From assembly GCA_902729315.2 (NCBI GenBank), contig LR746265.1, forward strand, positions 8,055,392-8,119,391: 64,000 nt of DNA. The letters are read 5' to 3'. The notes beneath the pieces are model-generated. The model saw nothing but the letters and a program-made list of their open reading frames with translations, made no database searches and had not been told where the DNA came from. The translations under genes were made by a program, and so were the position numbers. Below, piece after piece: positions 48,181 to 60,185 of the stretch (position 1 is the stretch's first letter; each line of letters starts with the position of its first letter). This DNA comes from Spirodela intermedia. Its lineage: Eukaryota > Streptophyta > Magnoliopsida > Alismatales > Araceae.

Positions 48181-48808
48181 CCTCACGTTTTAATCCTGGG
48201 ATTAATTTCTCATTAGCTTGTGGACTCGCAATAGCTTTGGGGTTGATTTCCCAAAGGTTACTTGAGTAGTTATGGACATCTTGCAATAGGTGTCTTAAAG
48301 AGTTAGTTGGGAGAGAAAAGAAAGGGGTGGAGTTTCTTTCTCTTGGGCTCATCCTTTACTTTGAAATGGATCTAGCCCAAGCCCAATTCCCTTCTCGATC
48401 AACCTTTCCCTGGTCCAGATTGGACTGAATAAGATCTTCATTCATCTTAAATCCCAAATAAGACCCATAGGAGCCATTGATGCTTGGACTGTTAACCCCA
48501 TCACATGGTCTTTGTAGATTTCTAATTTGACCAAAAGATCCAAAAAAGGGGTAAAGAAAAGAGGCCTGGCCTATACTGGACTAAAACAGTCTGCGGTGTA
48601 GGCTCTGTTTGGGAGTCTTTCGCCAGTCAGATAGTGAATAGGCGGCTCCTCACTTCGCGATACCCTTCTGCTTATAGACCTCTCGAGCCTCGTGCCGGAA
48701 GTCCTCGTCTGGTAGCTTCTCAGATCCTTTTCCGCAGCATCCCCTACTCTCTTCGCCCCAAGTCTTCTCCTCTATCCCGACGTCTCTGTTTCTGTCTCAG
48801 GAGGAATC
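48181..48808 (+). promoter_or_regulatory. Upstream region of the glycosyltransferase
   Basis: An AT-rich part with no gene passes into a GC-richer leader from about 48590. The best TATA candidate is CTTATAGA at 48671-48678, about 130 bp before the ATG. A pyrimidine-rich leader (CTCTTCGCCCC, TCTTCTCCTC) follows. The assignment is weak. Confidence 0.35.
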
Positions 48809-50303
48809 ATGGCTGAACAGAAACTTCACTTCGTGCTGGTTCCGTTTGTGGCACAGGGTCACATTATTCCCACGCTGGACCTCGCCCGGCTTCTGGCCGA
48901 TCGCGGCGTACTGGTCACCCTCGCCACCACGCCCGTCAACCTCTCGCGGAACCAGGCCTTTGTCAGTCGGGTGAAGAAATCCGGCCTACCATCCGTTTCC
49001 TTACTTTACCGTTCCCGTGCGAAGAGGTCGGCCTGCCTGCGGGGTGCGAAAACATGGACCTACTTCCACAAGGCGAGGAGGAATTGGCGAAACTCTTTAC
49101 CGCGATGGGGCTGATGCGGAAGCCCTGCTGCTTCACCTCCGGCGGACCTCGCCCCCGCCCTGCTGCATCATCGCGGACTTTTGCAACCCCTGGTTGCGCC
49201 ACGTGGCTCGCGAGCTCGGGGTTCCCCGGTTCGACTTCTACAGCATTCCCTGCTTCTACCTGCTTTGCGAGCACAACCTGATGCATCACAAGGTGTACGA
49301 AGGCGTGGGTGGCGACGATGTGCCCGTCGTCGTGCCGGACTTACCCGTCCGAATCGAGGTCACCATGGCCCAGGCGCCAGGGATCTTTCCTCCGCCGGGT
49401 TGGAAATGGATGAGAGACGAGGTAAGTGAGGCCGGGTCGTCGTCCCACGGCACACTGGTCAACACCTTCGCATCTCTTGAACCCGGTTACATAAGTTTCT
49501 ACGAGAAGGTTAAAGGGAAGAAAGTGTGGGCCGTGGGACCCGCGTCTCTGTGCAACAAGCTCGCTACTGATGCGGCAAACAGGGGCGATAAGCCCGTCAT
49601 TAACGAGGAGAAGTGCCTCACTTGGCTCGACTCCATGGAGCTGGGATCTGTGCTCTACATTAGTTTTGGAACCCTCGTCAGATATCCTTTGGCTCAGCTG
49701 GTGGAGCTCGGGCTGGGACTGGAGGCCTCGGGGCGCCCGATTATATGGGTGATCAAAGCCCGGGAGCTGCAGTCGGCCGTGGAAGAGTGGCTCGCCGAAG
49801 GGTTCGAGGAGAGGACGAGGGATCGGATTCTCATCATCAGGGGTTGGGCACCTCAGGTGACGATTCTGTCTCATCCCTCCATCGGGGGATTCCTGACGCA
49901 CTGCGGGTGGAACTCCTCCTTGGAGGGAATCACGGCCGGAGTCCCCATGCTTACATGGCCCGGGTTTGCAGACCAGTTTCTCAACGAACGCTTCTTGGTG
50001 GATGTATTGAGGGTGGGAGTCCCGTGCGGAATGAAGAGGCCTTTCTGGGACGAAACGGTAATCAGGGGGGACGTGAAAGTCAAGAGAGAGGATATCAAGA
50101 AAGTAGTGGAGAGGTTAATGGACGACGGCATCGAAGCACACGAGTTGAGGAACAGAGCAACAGAGCTGAAGAAGATGGCGAGGAGTGCAATAGATGTTGG
50201 GGGATCTTCCGAAGAAAGCCTGACGCAATTGATTAACGAAGTGAGCCTTCTCGCAAAGAAGCAGACGATCTCTGCTACGGAAATTCAACAAGAGAAGGAT
50301 TAG
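48809..50303 (+). pseudogene. UGT73-like UDP-glycosyltransferase with two 1-base frameshifts
   Basis: Plant family 1 glycosyltransferases move sugar from a UDP-sugar to small molecules such as flavonoids, in the cytosol. Read across three frames this locus spans the usual length of nearly 500 codons without an intron. The N-terminal AQGHIIP holds the catalytic His (residue 18). IIADFCNPW holds the partner Asp. A full 44-residue PSPG box is at 49845-49976, from WAPQ to FADQ with HCGWNS, and its final Gln is the residue commonly linked to UDP-glucose use. The frame changes near 48988-48991 (a base lost between CCTACC and ATCC) and near 49123-49125 (a base lost in a C run). The middle stretch of about 135 nt is open only in the third frame. 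The rest of the gene is undamaged, so the loss is either very recent or a sequencing error. Coding GC is far above the flanks. The UGT73 assignment rests on overall similarity as I recall it. Confidence 0.85.
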
Positions 50304-50389
50304 GTGTTTGATGGTTTTGAAAACATGCCACATGAATTTATACTTGTTGTTTCGCCATCAGGATAAAATCTTCACCTATATTATCTTGC

Positions 50390-50395
50390 AATAAA
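50390..50395 (+). promoter_or_regulatory. Glycosyltransferase poly(A) signal
   Basis: AATAAA lies about 90 nt past the stop codon at 50303, in AT-rich DNA. Confidence 0.55.
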
Positions 50396-50884
50396 GAGAT
50401 TTTTACTCTTCCAAAACTACTAGATTTGATGACTGGCCCCTTCTGAGCATAAATAAGATTTACCATAAATACCAGATTGACTCAAATATATGGTTTTTAC
50501 CATATATACCATAAATACCGTAAATAAGGTTTTTAATGAATAGTTATAAACTCAAATATATGAATTAATGGTTACAAAATATTGGATTTATACGTACCAT
50601 GACGACATATATTTACTAATATGTCATACTTAAGCCTTGTATTACTAATAATGTATGTTAACTCATAAGTTATATCAATACAGCGTAATTCTTTCGGAAC
50701 CTTCAATGTTGTAATCAATATATTTTTATTATATGTTCACAACTATATATAAAAGAAAATGTTGTGAGCCTAGGTGAATTGGAACAACGTAATCTGAACC
50801 GCACTTTGGCGAGAGTAATATGAACGGGGGAGAAACGGACGGATGGAGAGAGATGGAAAGAGTTGGCCTACTGGGATTAGAAGA
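50396..50884. other. AT-rich intergenic DNA
   Basis: It contains a cluster of imperfect ACCATAAATACC-type repeats at 50460-50530. I see no gene. Confidence 0.5.
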
Positions 50885-50894
50885 CAAGACATAT

Positions 50895-51335
50895 CTATAT
50901 ATATATATATATATATTGAGAGAGAGAGAGAGAGAGAGAGAGATAATCGAGAGCGAATTGACTCTCCTCCACATCTACGTTTGCTGGATGCCACCGGCCT
51001 ATGTGGTAGTCTTCTGAGAGGTCGGTGGTGCTTCTCCAATCGGTGGTGGGGCTTGTGTATCCTCTTATACACCATCTATTTAGCTTTCCGTACTTGGATT
51101 TATCTCCACAATTCCAACAAAGAGAGGGAGAGAGAGAGAGAGCGAATTAACTCTCCTCCACATCTACGTTTGGTGGGTGCCACCGGCCCACGTAGTAGTC
51201 TTTTGTGAGGTCAGATGTGCTTCTCCAATCGGTGGTGGGGCTTGTGTATCTTCTTATACACTATCTATTTAGTTTTCCGTACTTCCATTCATCTCCACAA
51301 TTACAAGAAAGAGAGAGAGAGAGAGAGAGAGAAGG
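50895..51335 (+). repeat. 189-bp direct duplication bounded by GA microsatellites
   Basis: The block starting GAGCGAATTGACTCTCCTCC (50951) recurs at 51140 with a few substitutions. Each copy is bounded by (GA)n, and the first is preceded by (TA)n. Inner landmarks are GCCACCGGCC and CTTCTCCAATCGGTGGTGGG. No protein is supported. Confidence 0.8.
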
Positions 51336-51704
51336 GAAGAGTAGTTTTCATCCCCCGGCACAATTGGTTGATGGCTACAAGCAAACTAGGAACCCACATA
51401 GCAGATTAGAGGATAGAGAGATAAGTACGTAGATAGAGACAGGGAGAGTGGAGATAACTAGTGGGAAAGTGATTAGGGTATCATAATCTTCCGCAATAGG
51501 TGAGTCTGCTTGCAAACTTCGCAACCACCAGGGAGAATCAGATGAGAGAGGGACGGAAAGGTAGACAGAGAAAGCGAAAGATAGATGAGCTTGGGGGATG
51601 GGAATATCCTCACAGTCTATATTTTTCAAATAGGTAGAGACTAACCAGCGTTCATCAGTTAGCTTATGTATGGTCAATTCAGGTTGCCAATCACATCAAA
51701 TCTT
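51336..51704. other. Intergenic DNA, nothing recognised
   Basis: A purine-rich stretch without conserved ORF. The minus frame at 51375-51677 has no recognisable similarity. Confidence 0.4.
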
Positions 51705-52170
51705 AATTGTTTACTTTGCTAGAAAGAAGAAATAAGATGAACTTGCATCAATTCACAAACTTATTATACTTTGAATAGGCCATAAATGTTATTGTCAATA
51801 TATGCATATTTACACAATCACTTGAATTAATTGAGATTGGCCTGGAAGGCTTGTAACACCTGAATTTGCCTTGTTCCGTTTTACTTTCTTAACTTTCATT
51901 ATAAAATTATTAATGATAATGGGGATAGTACTAAAAAAAATTAACAATAGAATTCAATGAACCTGCTCTTCGAGATGTACTGACTATACCCAAAAAAACG
52001 AAAAAGCTAAAACTATATTTAATAGACTTGGGCTCCCCTATCATTATTTGTACCTAACTTAATTATGGGAAAGGAAATAAGATCAAATAAAGTAAAATTT
52101 ATATCAGATTGTAAAAGTAGACCATATTAACTATTTTATAGATGACATTGTTGTATAGTTGAAGGTTCTT
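51705..52170 (+). repeat. Module B, copy 3 (5' part only, diverged)
   Basis: It matches 3930-4400 and 44210-44650 through TTTACTTTGCTAGAAAGAAG, GAGATTGGCCTGGAAGG and CTCCCCTATCATTAT. The tandem 470-bp units are absent. Confidence 0.65.
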
Positions 52171-52576
52171 CGATACATTATTAGCTGTTTTTTTTGAAAA
52201 AATTTTTACTATGTAACTGTATAAATGATCATATATGAAAGTAGCTTGAACATCATCATCACCTTACATTGGGTATGTCTCTAAATTTATATTTTGAGGT
52301 AGTCTTTATTAACCCCTATTTTTCGTGCCTAGTTAAATACCTAAATACCTAGGTTACATTGCTTCTTTGCAAGGATATATGGGTTTTGATGAATGTTTTA
52401 GTGCAACCTCAAAGTCTGAAACTTCACTCCAAGACCAATGAATACTTCATGGCTTGTGAAATCATGTCATCTCTTAGTTTGGTAGCATCCAAGAAAAAAC
52501 TTGGTGCTAAGAATGAGACAATTGCTGGATAGCTTGCTTCGAAGTCAATCTTTGACCATTACATATTTTTTTAAAT

Positions 52577-52985
52577 GAGAACTAATTGAAAAAATGCTAC
52601 TCTTTAGTGTCTAATGCTTTAATTTATTAGGATTAAAATTTTCTAATGATAAAATCCTTTGGACAGTCCTTGAATCCATGAGGATCAAGTAAGATCTCTT
52701 TAATTTATTGATGCCCTTGCTTTTGATGATTACAAATGAAAATTTATTCAAAATTTATTCTTTCACATTAATGCTTATTTATGTGTTTTTCTAATTATTT
52801 ATCATTTTAATTTATTTAATAAATTAAATTATTTTATTATATGAATTTTATTTATTAAATGATTATGACTTCGTTGTTAACTATTGAAAACTAAAGTTTT
52901 CAATTCTTGTTGTTAAGCTTTTATTTATTTTAACAATATGAGCATAAAAAATTATGAATGGAAGAAACATATGCATATAAAATGT
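52577..52985 (+). repeat. Module D, copy 2
   Basis: It matches 10796-11161 (GAGAACTAATTGAAAAAATG, GCTACTCTTTAGTGTCTAAT, AAATGAAAATTTATTCAA) with some added sequence. Confidence 0.6.
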
Positions 52986-55900
52986 TAAGTAGATGATCAA
53001 ATAATATGCGTCCACACATGTCAACTAATATCACTTTGATTGTTGTAAATAAAAGGTTCAAATTTGTAATATTAATAAACTGAATTCAAATGAAGAATAA
53101 AAATTAAAATTTAGTAAATCCAGGTTGTCCACATAGATGATGGCTACTCTCAACATCCATTTTGTCATTCTTAAGAATTTATTGAAATAAAAATAATCTT
53201 CTCCACAATTTTAATCTTTCAAATTGTCTGCCCACATTCAACATTGATAAATGACTCAAGACCAAAATATTCTAGAAAAAAGAAAAAATTATAAAAATAA
53301 AATAGCAAAAAATATTTAAATAAAAAATAGGAAAGTAGAGAGAAAATACAACTATGAAAATATAACTATCTATGTAGTCTCCCTATAGATAGTGAAATGG
53401 AAAAGAACTTTACTTGAATTCTTACAAACATTGAGTATTCATTTGAAATAAATCAATTTAAAAGAATATATAACTAAGTAAAATTTCACTAGGAAAAAGT
53501 GAAATCATGAAGAAAATAGCTAAAAAGAAAATAAAAACACAAATTATCTACCTATGAAGCAACTCTCCGAATATGAAAGTCAGAATACAATTTCAATTTA
53601 AATCCTTGTAAAATATAAGTAACCTATAAAATTAAGTAGATTCAAACATTTTGAATAAAGATTTCATAAAAAAACTCATAATCACAATAAGATAAATTAA
53701 AAGAAATGAAATCACTATACAAGCTCATCCTTATCGATCACTTAGGAAGAAAGTATCATCTCAAATAGAAATGAAACTCAAAAAAATTAGAAAAATGATA
53801 AAAATATTGATAAAGAATTATAGCATTGTTGTTTTCTTATCACTCAAATGATGAAATAAGCTAAAATAAATAAATAAAATGAAAATTAAATCTAATTTTC
53901 ACACAACATTGGTCATTTTTCTTGTTTGTCACCTAAAAATAGAGTATCAATAAATGAGTGCAAAATCTGTTGAAAAGTAGTAAGGAAATTAGTTTGAATG
54001 CTTAATCTCATTGTATGCATGTTACTTTGATGACAGATTAAGTAGAACCGAAAATAAAATACAATGAAAATAGAAATAGAATTCATACATGCCCACGATT
54101 AATTCACTCTTCTTTAATTGTCACTTGGAGAGACCTCGGCCTAAAAGTGTGAAAACAAATTAAAATTGAGAAATTTAAAATCTAAAACTTTGAAGAAGAG
54201 ATAATGAATGATTTCTTGCTTGTCACATAGGAAAAGATTTAAAGAAAAGAGAAGAGAGAAGAACCTCTAAAATCATAATTATGTCAAGTATGAAGGGTTG
54301 TATGCTCACCTACGGCAGGCTCATACAATCATGAAGATATATTTTCCCTATCTTTTGTAAGAATTCCCTTTATATTCACATAGTTTGCTGGAAAAACTTT
54401 TGACACCTCATTATTCAATAAAAAATTTAAGAAATGTTTTATTTTCACTATTCATACTTCGTGATTAACTTGTCAATTGTAAAATATTTCTCAAGGTTAT
54501 AAACGTTGGATAATCATATTAGTGCATGAGTTAAAAATAAAAAATATATTCATATCACAAAAATCATAAAAATTACCAAATTAAACAAACTTTTCACATA
54601 ATTTTCAAATGAACACTAACATGTTTTAGCTTTCATAAGTAGCATTTTTATTGATTTTCAAGTGAAAATCACTTCAATTTTTCATCAATTATTATGTTAA
54701 AAAGTATTATCATCATCACATTCATGAAAGTTAAGTATTTATGTTTAGATTATAAATAATGATCTAAACATATTGTTGAAGTGCTTGTCAATTTTCTATT
54801 GTATTAATGAAACACTCCAAACAACCATGTGTATTAAATTACCAAGATACCAAATGATATATCAAAAAGTCAAGTTTGAAAAAACTATTTTGACGATGAC
54901 ATGCTAGATGTTTATGTAGACAAAATAAATGAAAAAGTTGATAATCTAGATCCAATATGGATATCCAGTTATTCTTTATCATGGTATGAATTTTCAATTC
55001 AAACTTAAATTCAAATGGCCACATAAATAGGAAGATTCGAATCTTAGAAGGTCAAAACACTAGTATTTTGCATTCTAAAAATGAAACTTTTTTGAAAGTT
55101 TCAATTTTTTTCTGATAAATTAGAGAAACTAGTACAGGATGATGACTTATTTTTTGGCAAAGAGTTGTCAATTATAAAATACACAAAGATTCAATGATCA
55201 TTATCACTCTCTTCATGTTAGATGTATCAACAATGAATGAAAAATCATCATCCTCTTTGAAAATGATATCTTCTAAGAAAAGATAGAAATTATCAATCTA
55301 GATCCCCTCTAGGACAGAAAGTACTAACCAAGATAAATCGCTAGAAAGTGTAATGTGTGAATATTTATAGGTTGATTGTAGATAGAAATAATCCAGCCAT
55401 CTTGTCGACCAATTCCATATCTTCTACATACACATCTATTTGCTCAAATTAGTGTTTTGTATAAATTGGACATTCCAAATAAAAGCAGCAAAGAAAAACT
55501 AGAAATGAAATAAATAAAAATGGAGCCAAAAATAATTCCTTTGAATGAGTTCAATCCATTTCTAGACTATGAAACAGAAATTGCCTCCATGAAATCTGCA
55601 TTATATTGTGGAATTTCCTATCCATGGGAAGATTTGTCTATCCACATTCCTTTGTGACATCGATGAAGGCAAATTATCTTAAACATGTTCTTTGCACTTC
55701 AACTCTTATGCTATTCTCTGGCTCTTTCCACTTCTATTCTTCCAATCTAAACCTTGACTGGTGTTTGAGCAGTGAAAAAGAGGAGGGGAGAGAAGTGCTC
55801 AGCAAAATGGGCTGGTTCAACTATCTTAATAGGTTGTTCAGGCCAATGAGCTCTGTTAAGCCCATTAACAAACCAGATTACATTGCAAAGATTTGAATGT

Positions 55901-58584
55901 TTTTTATTGATGGTTTGTTAACATATTATGTAATAAATAAAATATCCTTGGGCCAAAAAGGTCCAATAGCTCGTGCATTGCTATATTGGGCCCGAAAACT
56001 TTGCCCAAATATGTAAGCATGCTAGGGACAACCCAAGTCCCGTACAAATGTGCAAAGCACCACTTTTTGGATATCTACACTAAGAAAGAAGGATTAACGC
56101 TCCATTATTTCTGAGGAAATCATGCAAAAAATACTAAAACATCGCACAAAAGTCAACCATTTTGTATTCGAAATTTCCCTAAAATTTCACTTTTTGCCTT
56201 CCAACAATCATCTTCAAATACTCACAAAATGTCCATGATCCTATTTATTTTGCTTAACTGACCAATAACTTTGAGTCAGTAATGGTTGAAGTGTTGGAAT
56301 TGACTCGTTATCGATTCATATCAATATAAATGCCAAGATAAAGAAAATTACCAACCTTTATGTCACAATGGTCCACACCTCCATGCTTGAATAATCATAC
56401 TTGTGTAACATATATAAATTATTTATTTATTATACTTTTTTTTTTGTAGAAAATGTTTGTCCATGATCCATATCTTGAGACAATGTAATCTTGATTGAAG
56501 AGCTGACACTAGAGATAAAGTGATGTCTTAAAGGGTAAGAAATTTAGGATAACTAATAACTTTTGTGAATCTTATTGGTCTTAAATGTTGACAAAGCTTT
56601 AAATCACTAAATAATAATTCACAAATTGAAAATTATGTGAGAGTTCATAAAAGGTGTAAGTTGAAAAGTCTCATATGATTTAAAGTGTAGATTGTATGAG
56701 CATTTTGTCTCATCTATTTTTTCAGAAAATGAAAAAAAATCATAAATTTAGTGACTTACATGATTGTTTCATATTCATAAAGGGACAAATAAAACGCAAA
56801 AGTAAAAAATATTTCTACATAGATAATATTTGATTTGAACTCTTGAGAAAAATAGTTTATGGTGTGAGCTTGCAAGTTTTGTTTATTCAGTTCATTATAA
56901 ATTGTGTGCCAAGTTAATTCCTTTGAGAAATGACCAAGTTACCAATAGTGGAGCGAGTCTACTTTAACTAACATGAAAGGCTTCAACCTCTAATAACTAA
57001 GTTGGACCATTCATCTAATTATGATAAGTCAACTCACCCACCCCATGCTTAACATTGAGGTTTTATACAAGGGTGAAAAAGATAGATCCTTAAATAATTT
57101 TAAAAAATATATATGTGACCCTTCAGTACATTCTAAATACTATAATTTAACATTGAAAAATGCTTTAATTTTTTGTGACTTGTTACCACAAGTTGTTTCT
57201 CATTTAGTACTTATTTGTTATGCGTTCACTTATAAGTAGCTTGTATAAAATGGGGCGAAACACTTCATGATAGAAAGTGAATACGATATAGTATTGTAAT
57301 AATTGAAACTAGTTAACTCATTGATGATTTCTACTTTTTTTTTTAATACAACGGCTAAAAAGTAAAGAAAATTACCTTACATAAGGATCATTCTCTATGA
57401 CATGAGGAACTTTTGGATTTTAAGTTGCACTTAGATCAAGAAGGAAAAGATTGCATTGATTACTAATTAATCTTTAACTTTATTAATTTATTTAAATGAT
57501 TGGTGATTTTCTCATTCAAACATCAAATCCTATTATATTCTTATATGCATAGGTAAATGACTCAAGAATTCCGATAACTATGTCCATTCTCTAAGCATAA
57601 TTCTATTATGGGGTTTTTCTAGTTTAATGGTTCACTAATCAAAGTCACTAATTAATGAGATCAGCTCTCCCAATATTTCACTTTAAATTTTCTTTTGAAT
57701 TCATTCCTTAAGGTAGCCAAACATTGATTAAAAGAGTCAGCTGAAATTTCTGAAGATCATTATGAATTTCTTGAATTTCTATTTAAATAATTGTCATTAT
57801 TACTTCATATTTTATACGTGTGTTTCTTCAATTTTATCATCTATCAAGATTAATTTGATCTTTTAATTAATATTATGAGTGTTCATCATCATCCAAATGA
57901 TATGTATTTTTTGATCTCCAATAGAATCAACACTATGACCACATTTTCACATTATTCCTCAAAAAAAGGTTAGACTTTTTCCCAAGATAAGCTGCTACAT
58001 CATCAAGCCCATGAACTTGCATTAATAGAAGCTAAACACCATCACTCCCATTCATACATACAGAGACATTAACTAACTATATTCTCGTATTTCAATAATA
58101 ATGAAATTTCAATGCACTTAAAGCTTTTAATTAATGTTTGTGGGCATTGAATTTTTCTTATCATTGATTGTGATGAGTTTAGAAATCTAAAAATTACTTT
58201 TTCAACAAACAAAGAGAATTTATAATATGGTTTTCAAGGAGCTATTATGTAAAGCTTATTTTCCAGTATAATAAATTGAATTCACTTGCAATGGCTGGAC
58301 AATGGCCCATTTTGGGTCAAAATATGTATGAAATTTTAAATTCCATAAATATTCATTAATCTTGGAAAAATCATATCAAATGTCTCTTACATAGTAAAAA
58401 TCATATTAATCAAAATCATCCAATCTATTGTCTCTTGCATCTTGTTTTATTTCAATTTTCTTTTCTAGGAGTACATGCATACATATGGTTATGGCACCAA
58501 ATTCCATTCAAAACCATTTTATTCATTTTTAGCATGAATATTGGTTTTTTATCCTTGAGTGAATATCTCTTTATGTTAACATAT
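52986..58584. other. 5.6 kb of AT-rich DNA, no gene supported
   Basis: Only short ORFs are present. The longest (55606-55896, 96 codons) starts with an ordinary ATG but has no recognisable domain, compositional signature or paralogue here. I find no LTR, tRNA or tandem repeat of note. Confidence 0.5.
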
Positions 58585-59095
58585 TTCACAATAATCAATG
58601 ATCTAGATCACCTGAATTTAAAAATCAATTATTATGAATTCAGAAAATTATCTTTTCCTGAATTTCTTTTCATGATCAAAACAAATTAGGCTCCTAGAGC
58701 CAACAACAAAATTATGTGTTTATTAAAACACCTTTCTTTGACTATGGAGCCTTAACATTTACTCTCATTGAGATATTTGGCGTACCTTGCTTCGTCAGTG
58801 TAACTAAAAATTGAACTACTTATCTTGGTTTATTTTGAGTAAATGACATTAAATCTCATTATATTGTCCTATACTTGCTTATGTGCTGGATTATGCAACA
58901 TGGATTGGAGATTCAAACAACATAATTGTATAAGTGACCCATATTTGTGATAGTGCATGGCAATATTTGCATAAAAAAACTTGTGTCAATTATATGGAAA
59001 TATCATTTTTTTAAGGTTTTTCATGAGTAGGTGTTTAGTACATGAATGAATTTTGGTGGGACATTATATTAAAGTGCACAACTATTAGTTGTGTT
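58585..59095 (+). repeat. Module A, copy 3 (distal part)
   Basis: It matches 2040-2600, then a single ~162-bp-type end (GAGTAGGTGTTTAGTACATG near 59024). The GC-rich patch is absent. Confidence 0.65.
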
Positions 59096-59128
59096 GCTCT
59101 TAAGGGGTTGTGGTCTGCGGGAGCCCAG

Positions 59129-59182
59129 TCTCTCTCTCTCTCTCTCTCAAAATGTGGGACCATGGTTGAGAGAGAGAGAGAG
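59129..59182. repeat. Perfect (TC)n/(GA)n stem-loop
   Basis: CTCTCTCTCTCTCTCAA (59134-59150) and TTGAGAGAGAGAGAGAG (59166-59182) are exact reverse complements, 17 bp each, around a 15-nt loop. This would form a stable hairpin in RNA or single-stranded DNA. Confidence 0.85.
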
Positions 59183-59670
59183 CGAGGTCTGATATTGCTT
59201 AGAATCCAAAAGCAGGTACTTATCTCTCCATAAATTGAATGAAAAGAATGATACATCCTAATAAATTTTTACTTTTCACCCTATATTCTGCAGCCCCTCT
59301 TGGGCCTAAGCTTGAAGCACATTCTAAAAGGCCCAGGCCCAATTCCTCACACAACTCCCTCTCTCTCTTTCTCTCTCTTCGACAGACAATGTCCTTTTGT
59401 TTACTCTTTTAGTCATCTCTGGGCCCACCATCCGAACCCTACGTTTGTCCTCGAGACAATATCATGAGAATCCTCGTCTTTCATCACACTCCTGAAAATA
59501 TTATCCAAGAAAATAATAACCGAATATGTTTTGGAATATCCCCCCTAACTCTCGGTGGCCAACGGCAATTTTCAGGGTATTTTAGCTAATGTGAAAGAGT
59601 AAAGGGTTTAAGAGTAATCAACGCCCGTCATAGGGGACTAAAACCAAATATACCCCAGTTAAAACGTAGA
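59183..59670. other. Upstream intergenic DNA of the transporter gene
   Basis: No gene. Short CT runs at 59355-59383 and two GGGCCTAAG/GGCCCA-type motifs are the only notable items. Confidence 0.4.
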
Positions 59671-59674
59671 TCCT

Positions 59675-59711
59675 CTCCACGTGGAGGGGCGCATGCAAAC
59701 TCATAGACGTC
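59675..59711 (+). promoter_or_regulatory. G-box palindrome and C-box upstream of the transporter gene
   Basis: CTCCACGTGGAG (59675-59686) is a 12-bp palindrome centred on CACGTG, the core bound by plant bZIP and bHLH factors. GACGTC follows at 59706-59711. They lie about 200 bp before the TATA box. The segment from GACGTC onward is partly repeated about 90 bp downstream. Confidence 0.65.
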
Positions 59712-59876
59712 ATTTGTGGACCCAAGAGAAAAGTCAATAAAAATAGTCGCCCAGCTTTTCTCTCTCTCAGTCAACACTGGCACGAGAGTGGCTGAGACGC
59801 GTCACTTGTGGACCCCGCACAAATCAAGAAAGTCAAATCAATAAACGTCGACCCTCTACGCTGCCTATAGAGTCTC

Positions 59877-59887
59877 TATATATAAAG
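59877..59887 (+). promoter_or_regulatory. TATA box of the transporter gene
   Basis: TATATATAAAG sits about 300 bp before the main ATG. Transcription would start near 59915, giving a leader of about 270 nt. Confidence 0.7.
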
Positions 59888-59928
59888 GGAGTGCAGTCAA
59901 CAGAAGCATAGGGAGACGCCATTGAGGA

Positions 59929-60012
59929 ATGAACAATAGGCAGGAAATCCGCGGGAAGTCCTTTACGTCTTCCTCTCTCTCTCTCTCTCTCTCTCCGACT
60001 CTGATGAGGTAA
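59929..60012 (+). CDS. Upstream ORF 1 in the transporter leader
   Basis: An ATG at 59929 opens 27 codons ending at TAA 60010-60012. The middle is the (TC)n tract (59971-59996), read as Ser-Leu repeats. Because the tract is a dinucleotide repeat, a change of one unit would alter the frame and stop of this uORF. Expression is not shown by the sequence. The call depends on the TATA box marking the start of the transcript. Confidence 0.45.
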   Translation: MNNRQEIRGKSFTSSSLSLSLSPTLMR

Positions 60013-60029
60013 CGGCATCCGGGAAGGGA

Positions 60030-60059
60030 ATGCTGCCGGCGATTTCCGTCCCTGAGTGA
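60030..60059 (+). CDS. Upstream ORF 2 in the transporter leader
   Basis: A nine-codon ORF (MLPAISVPE then TGA) lies between uORF 1 and the main start at 60186. Confidence 0.4.
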   Translation: MLPAISVPE

Positions 60060-60185
60060 CCCCGCCGGGAGCGGAGGAAGGGAGAAGGGAGAGTCCGGGG
60101 GATCGCGCTTTTCGTTGGTGGAAAGGAAAGGAGGAGGAGAAGGGGTGTTTGCTTCGGTTCTGCGATCTGTGGGTGTTGCGTGGGG

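Noticed and set aside
49341-49901. 186-codon minus-strand ORF
   Set aside because: It is an antisense shadow of the GC-rich glycosyltransferase coding region, with no domain of its own.
55606-55896. 96-codon ORF
   Set aside because: No domain, no paralogue and no promoter or splice context. Its length is not surprising in 5.6 kb of unselected DNA.
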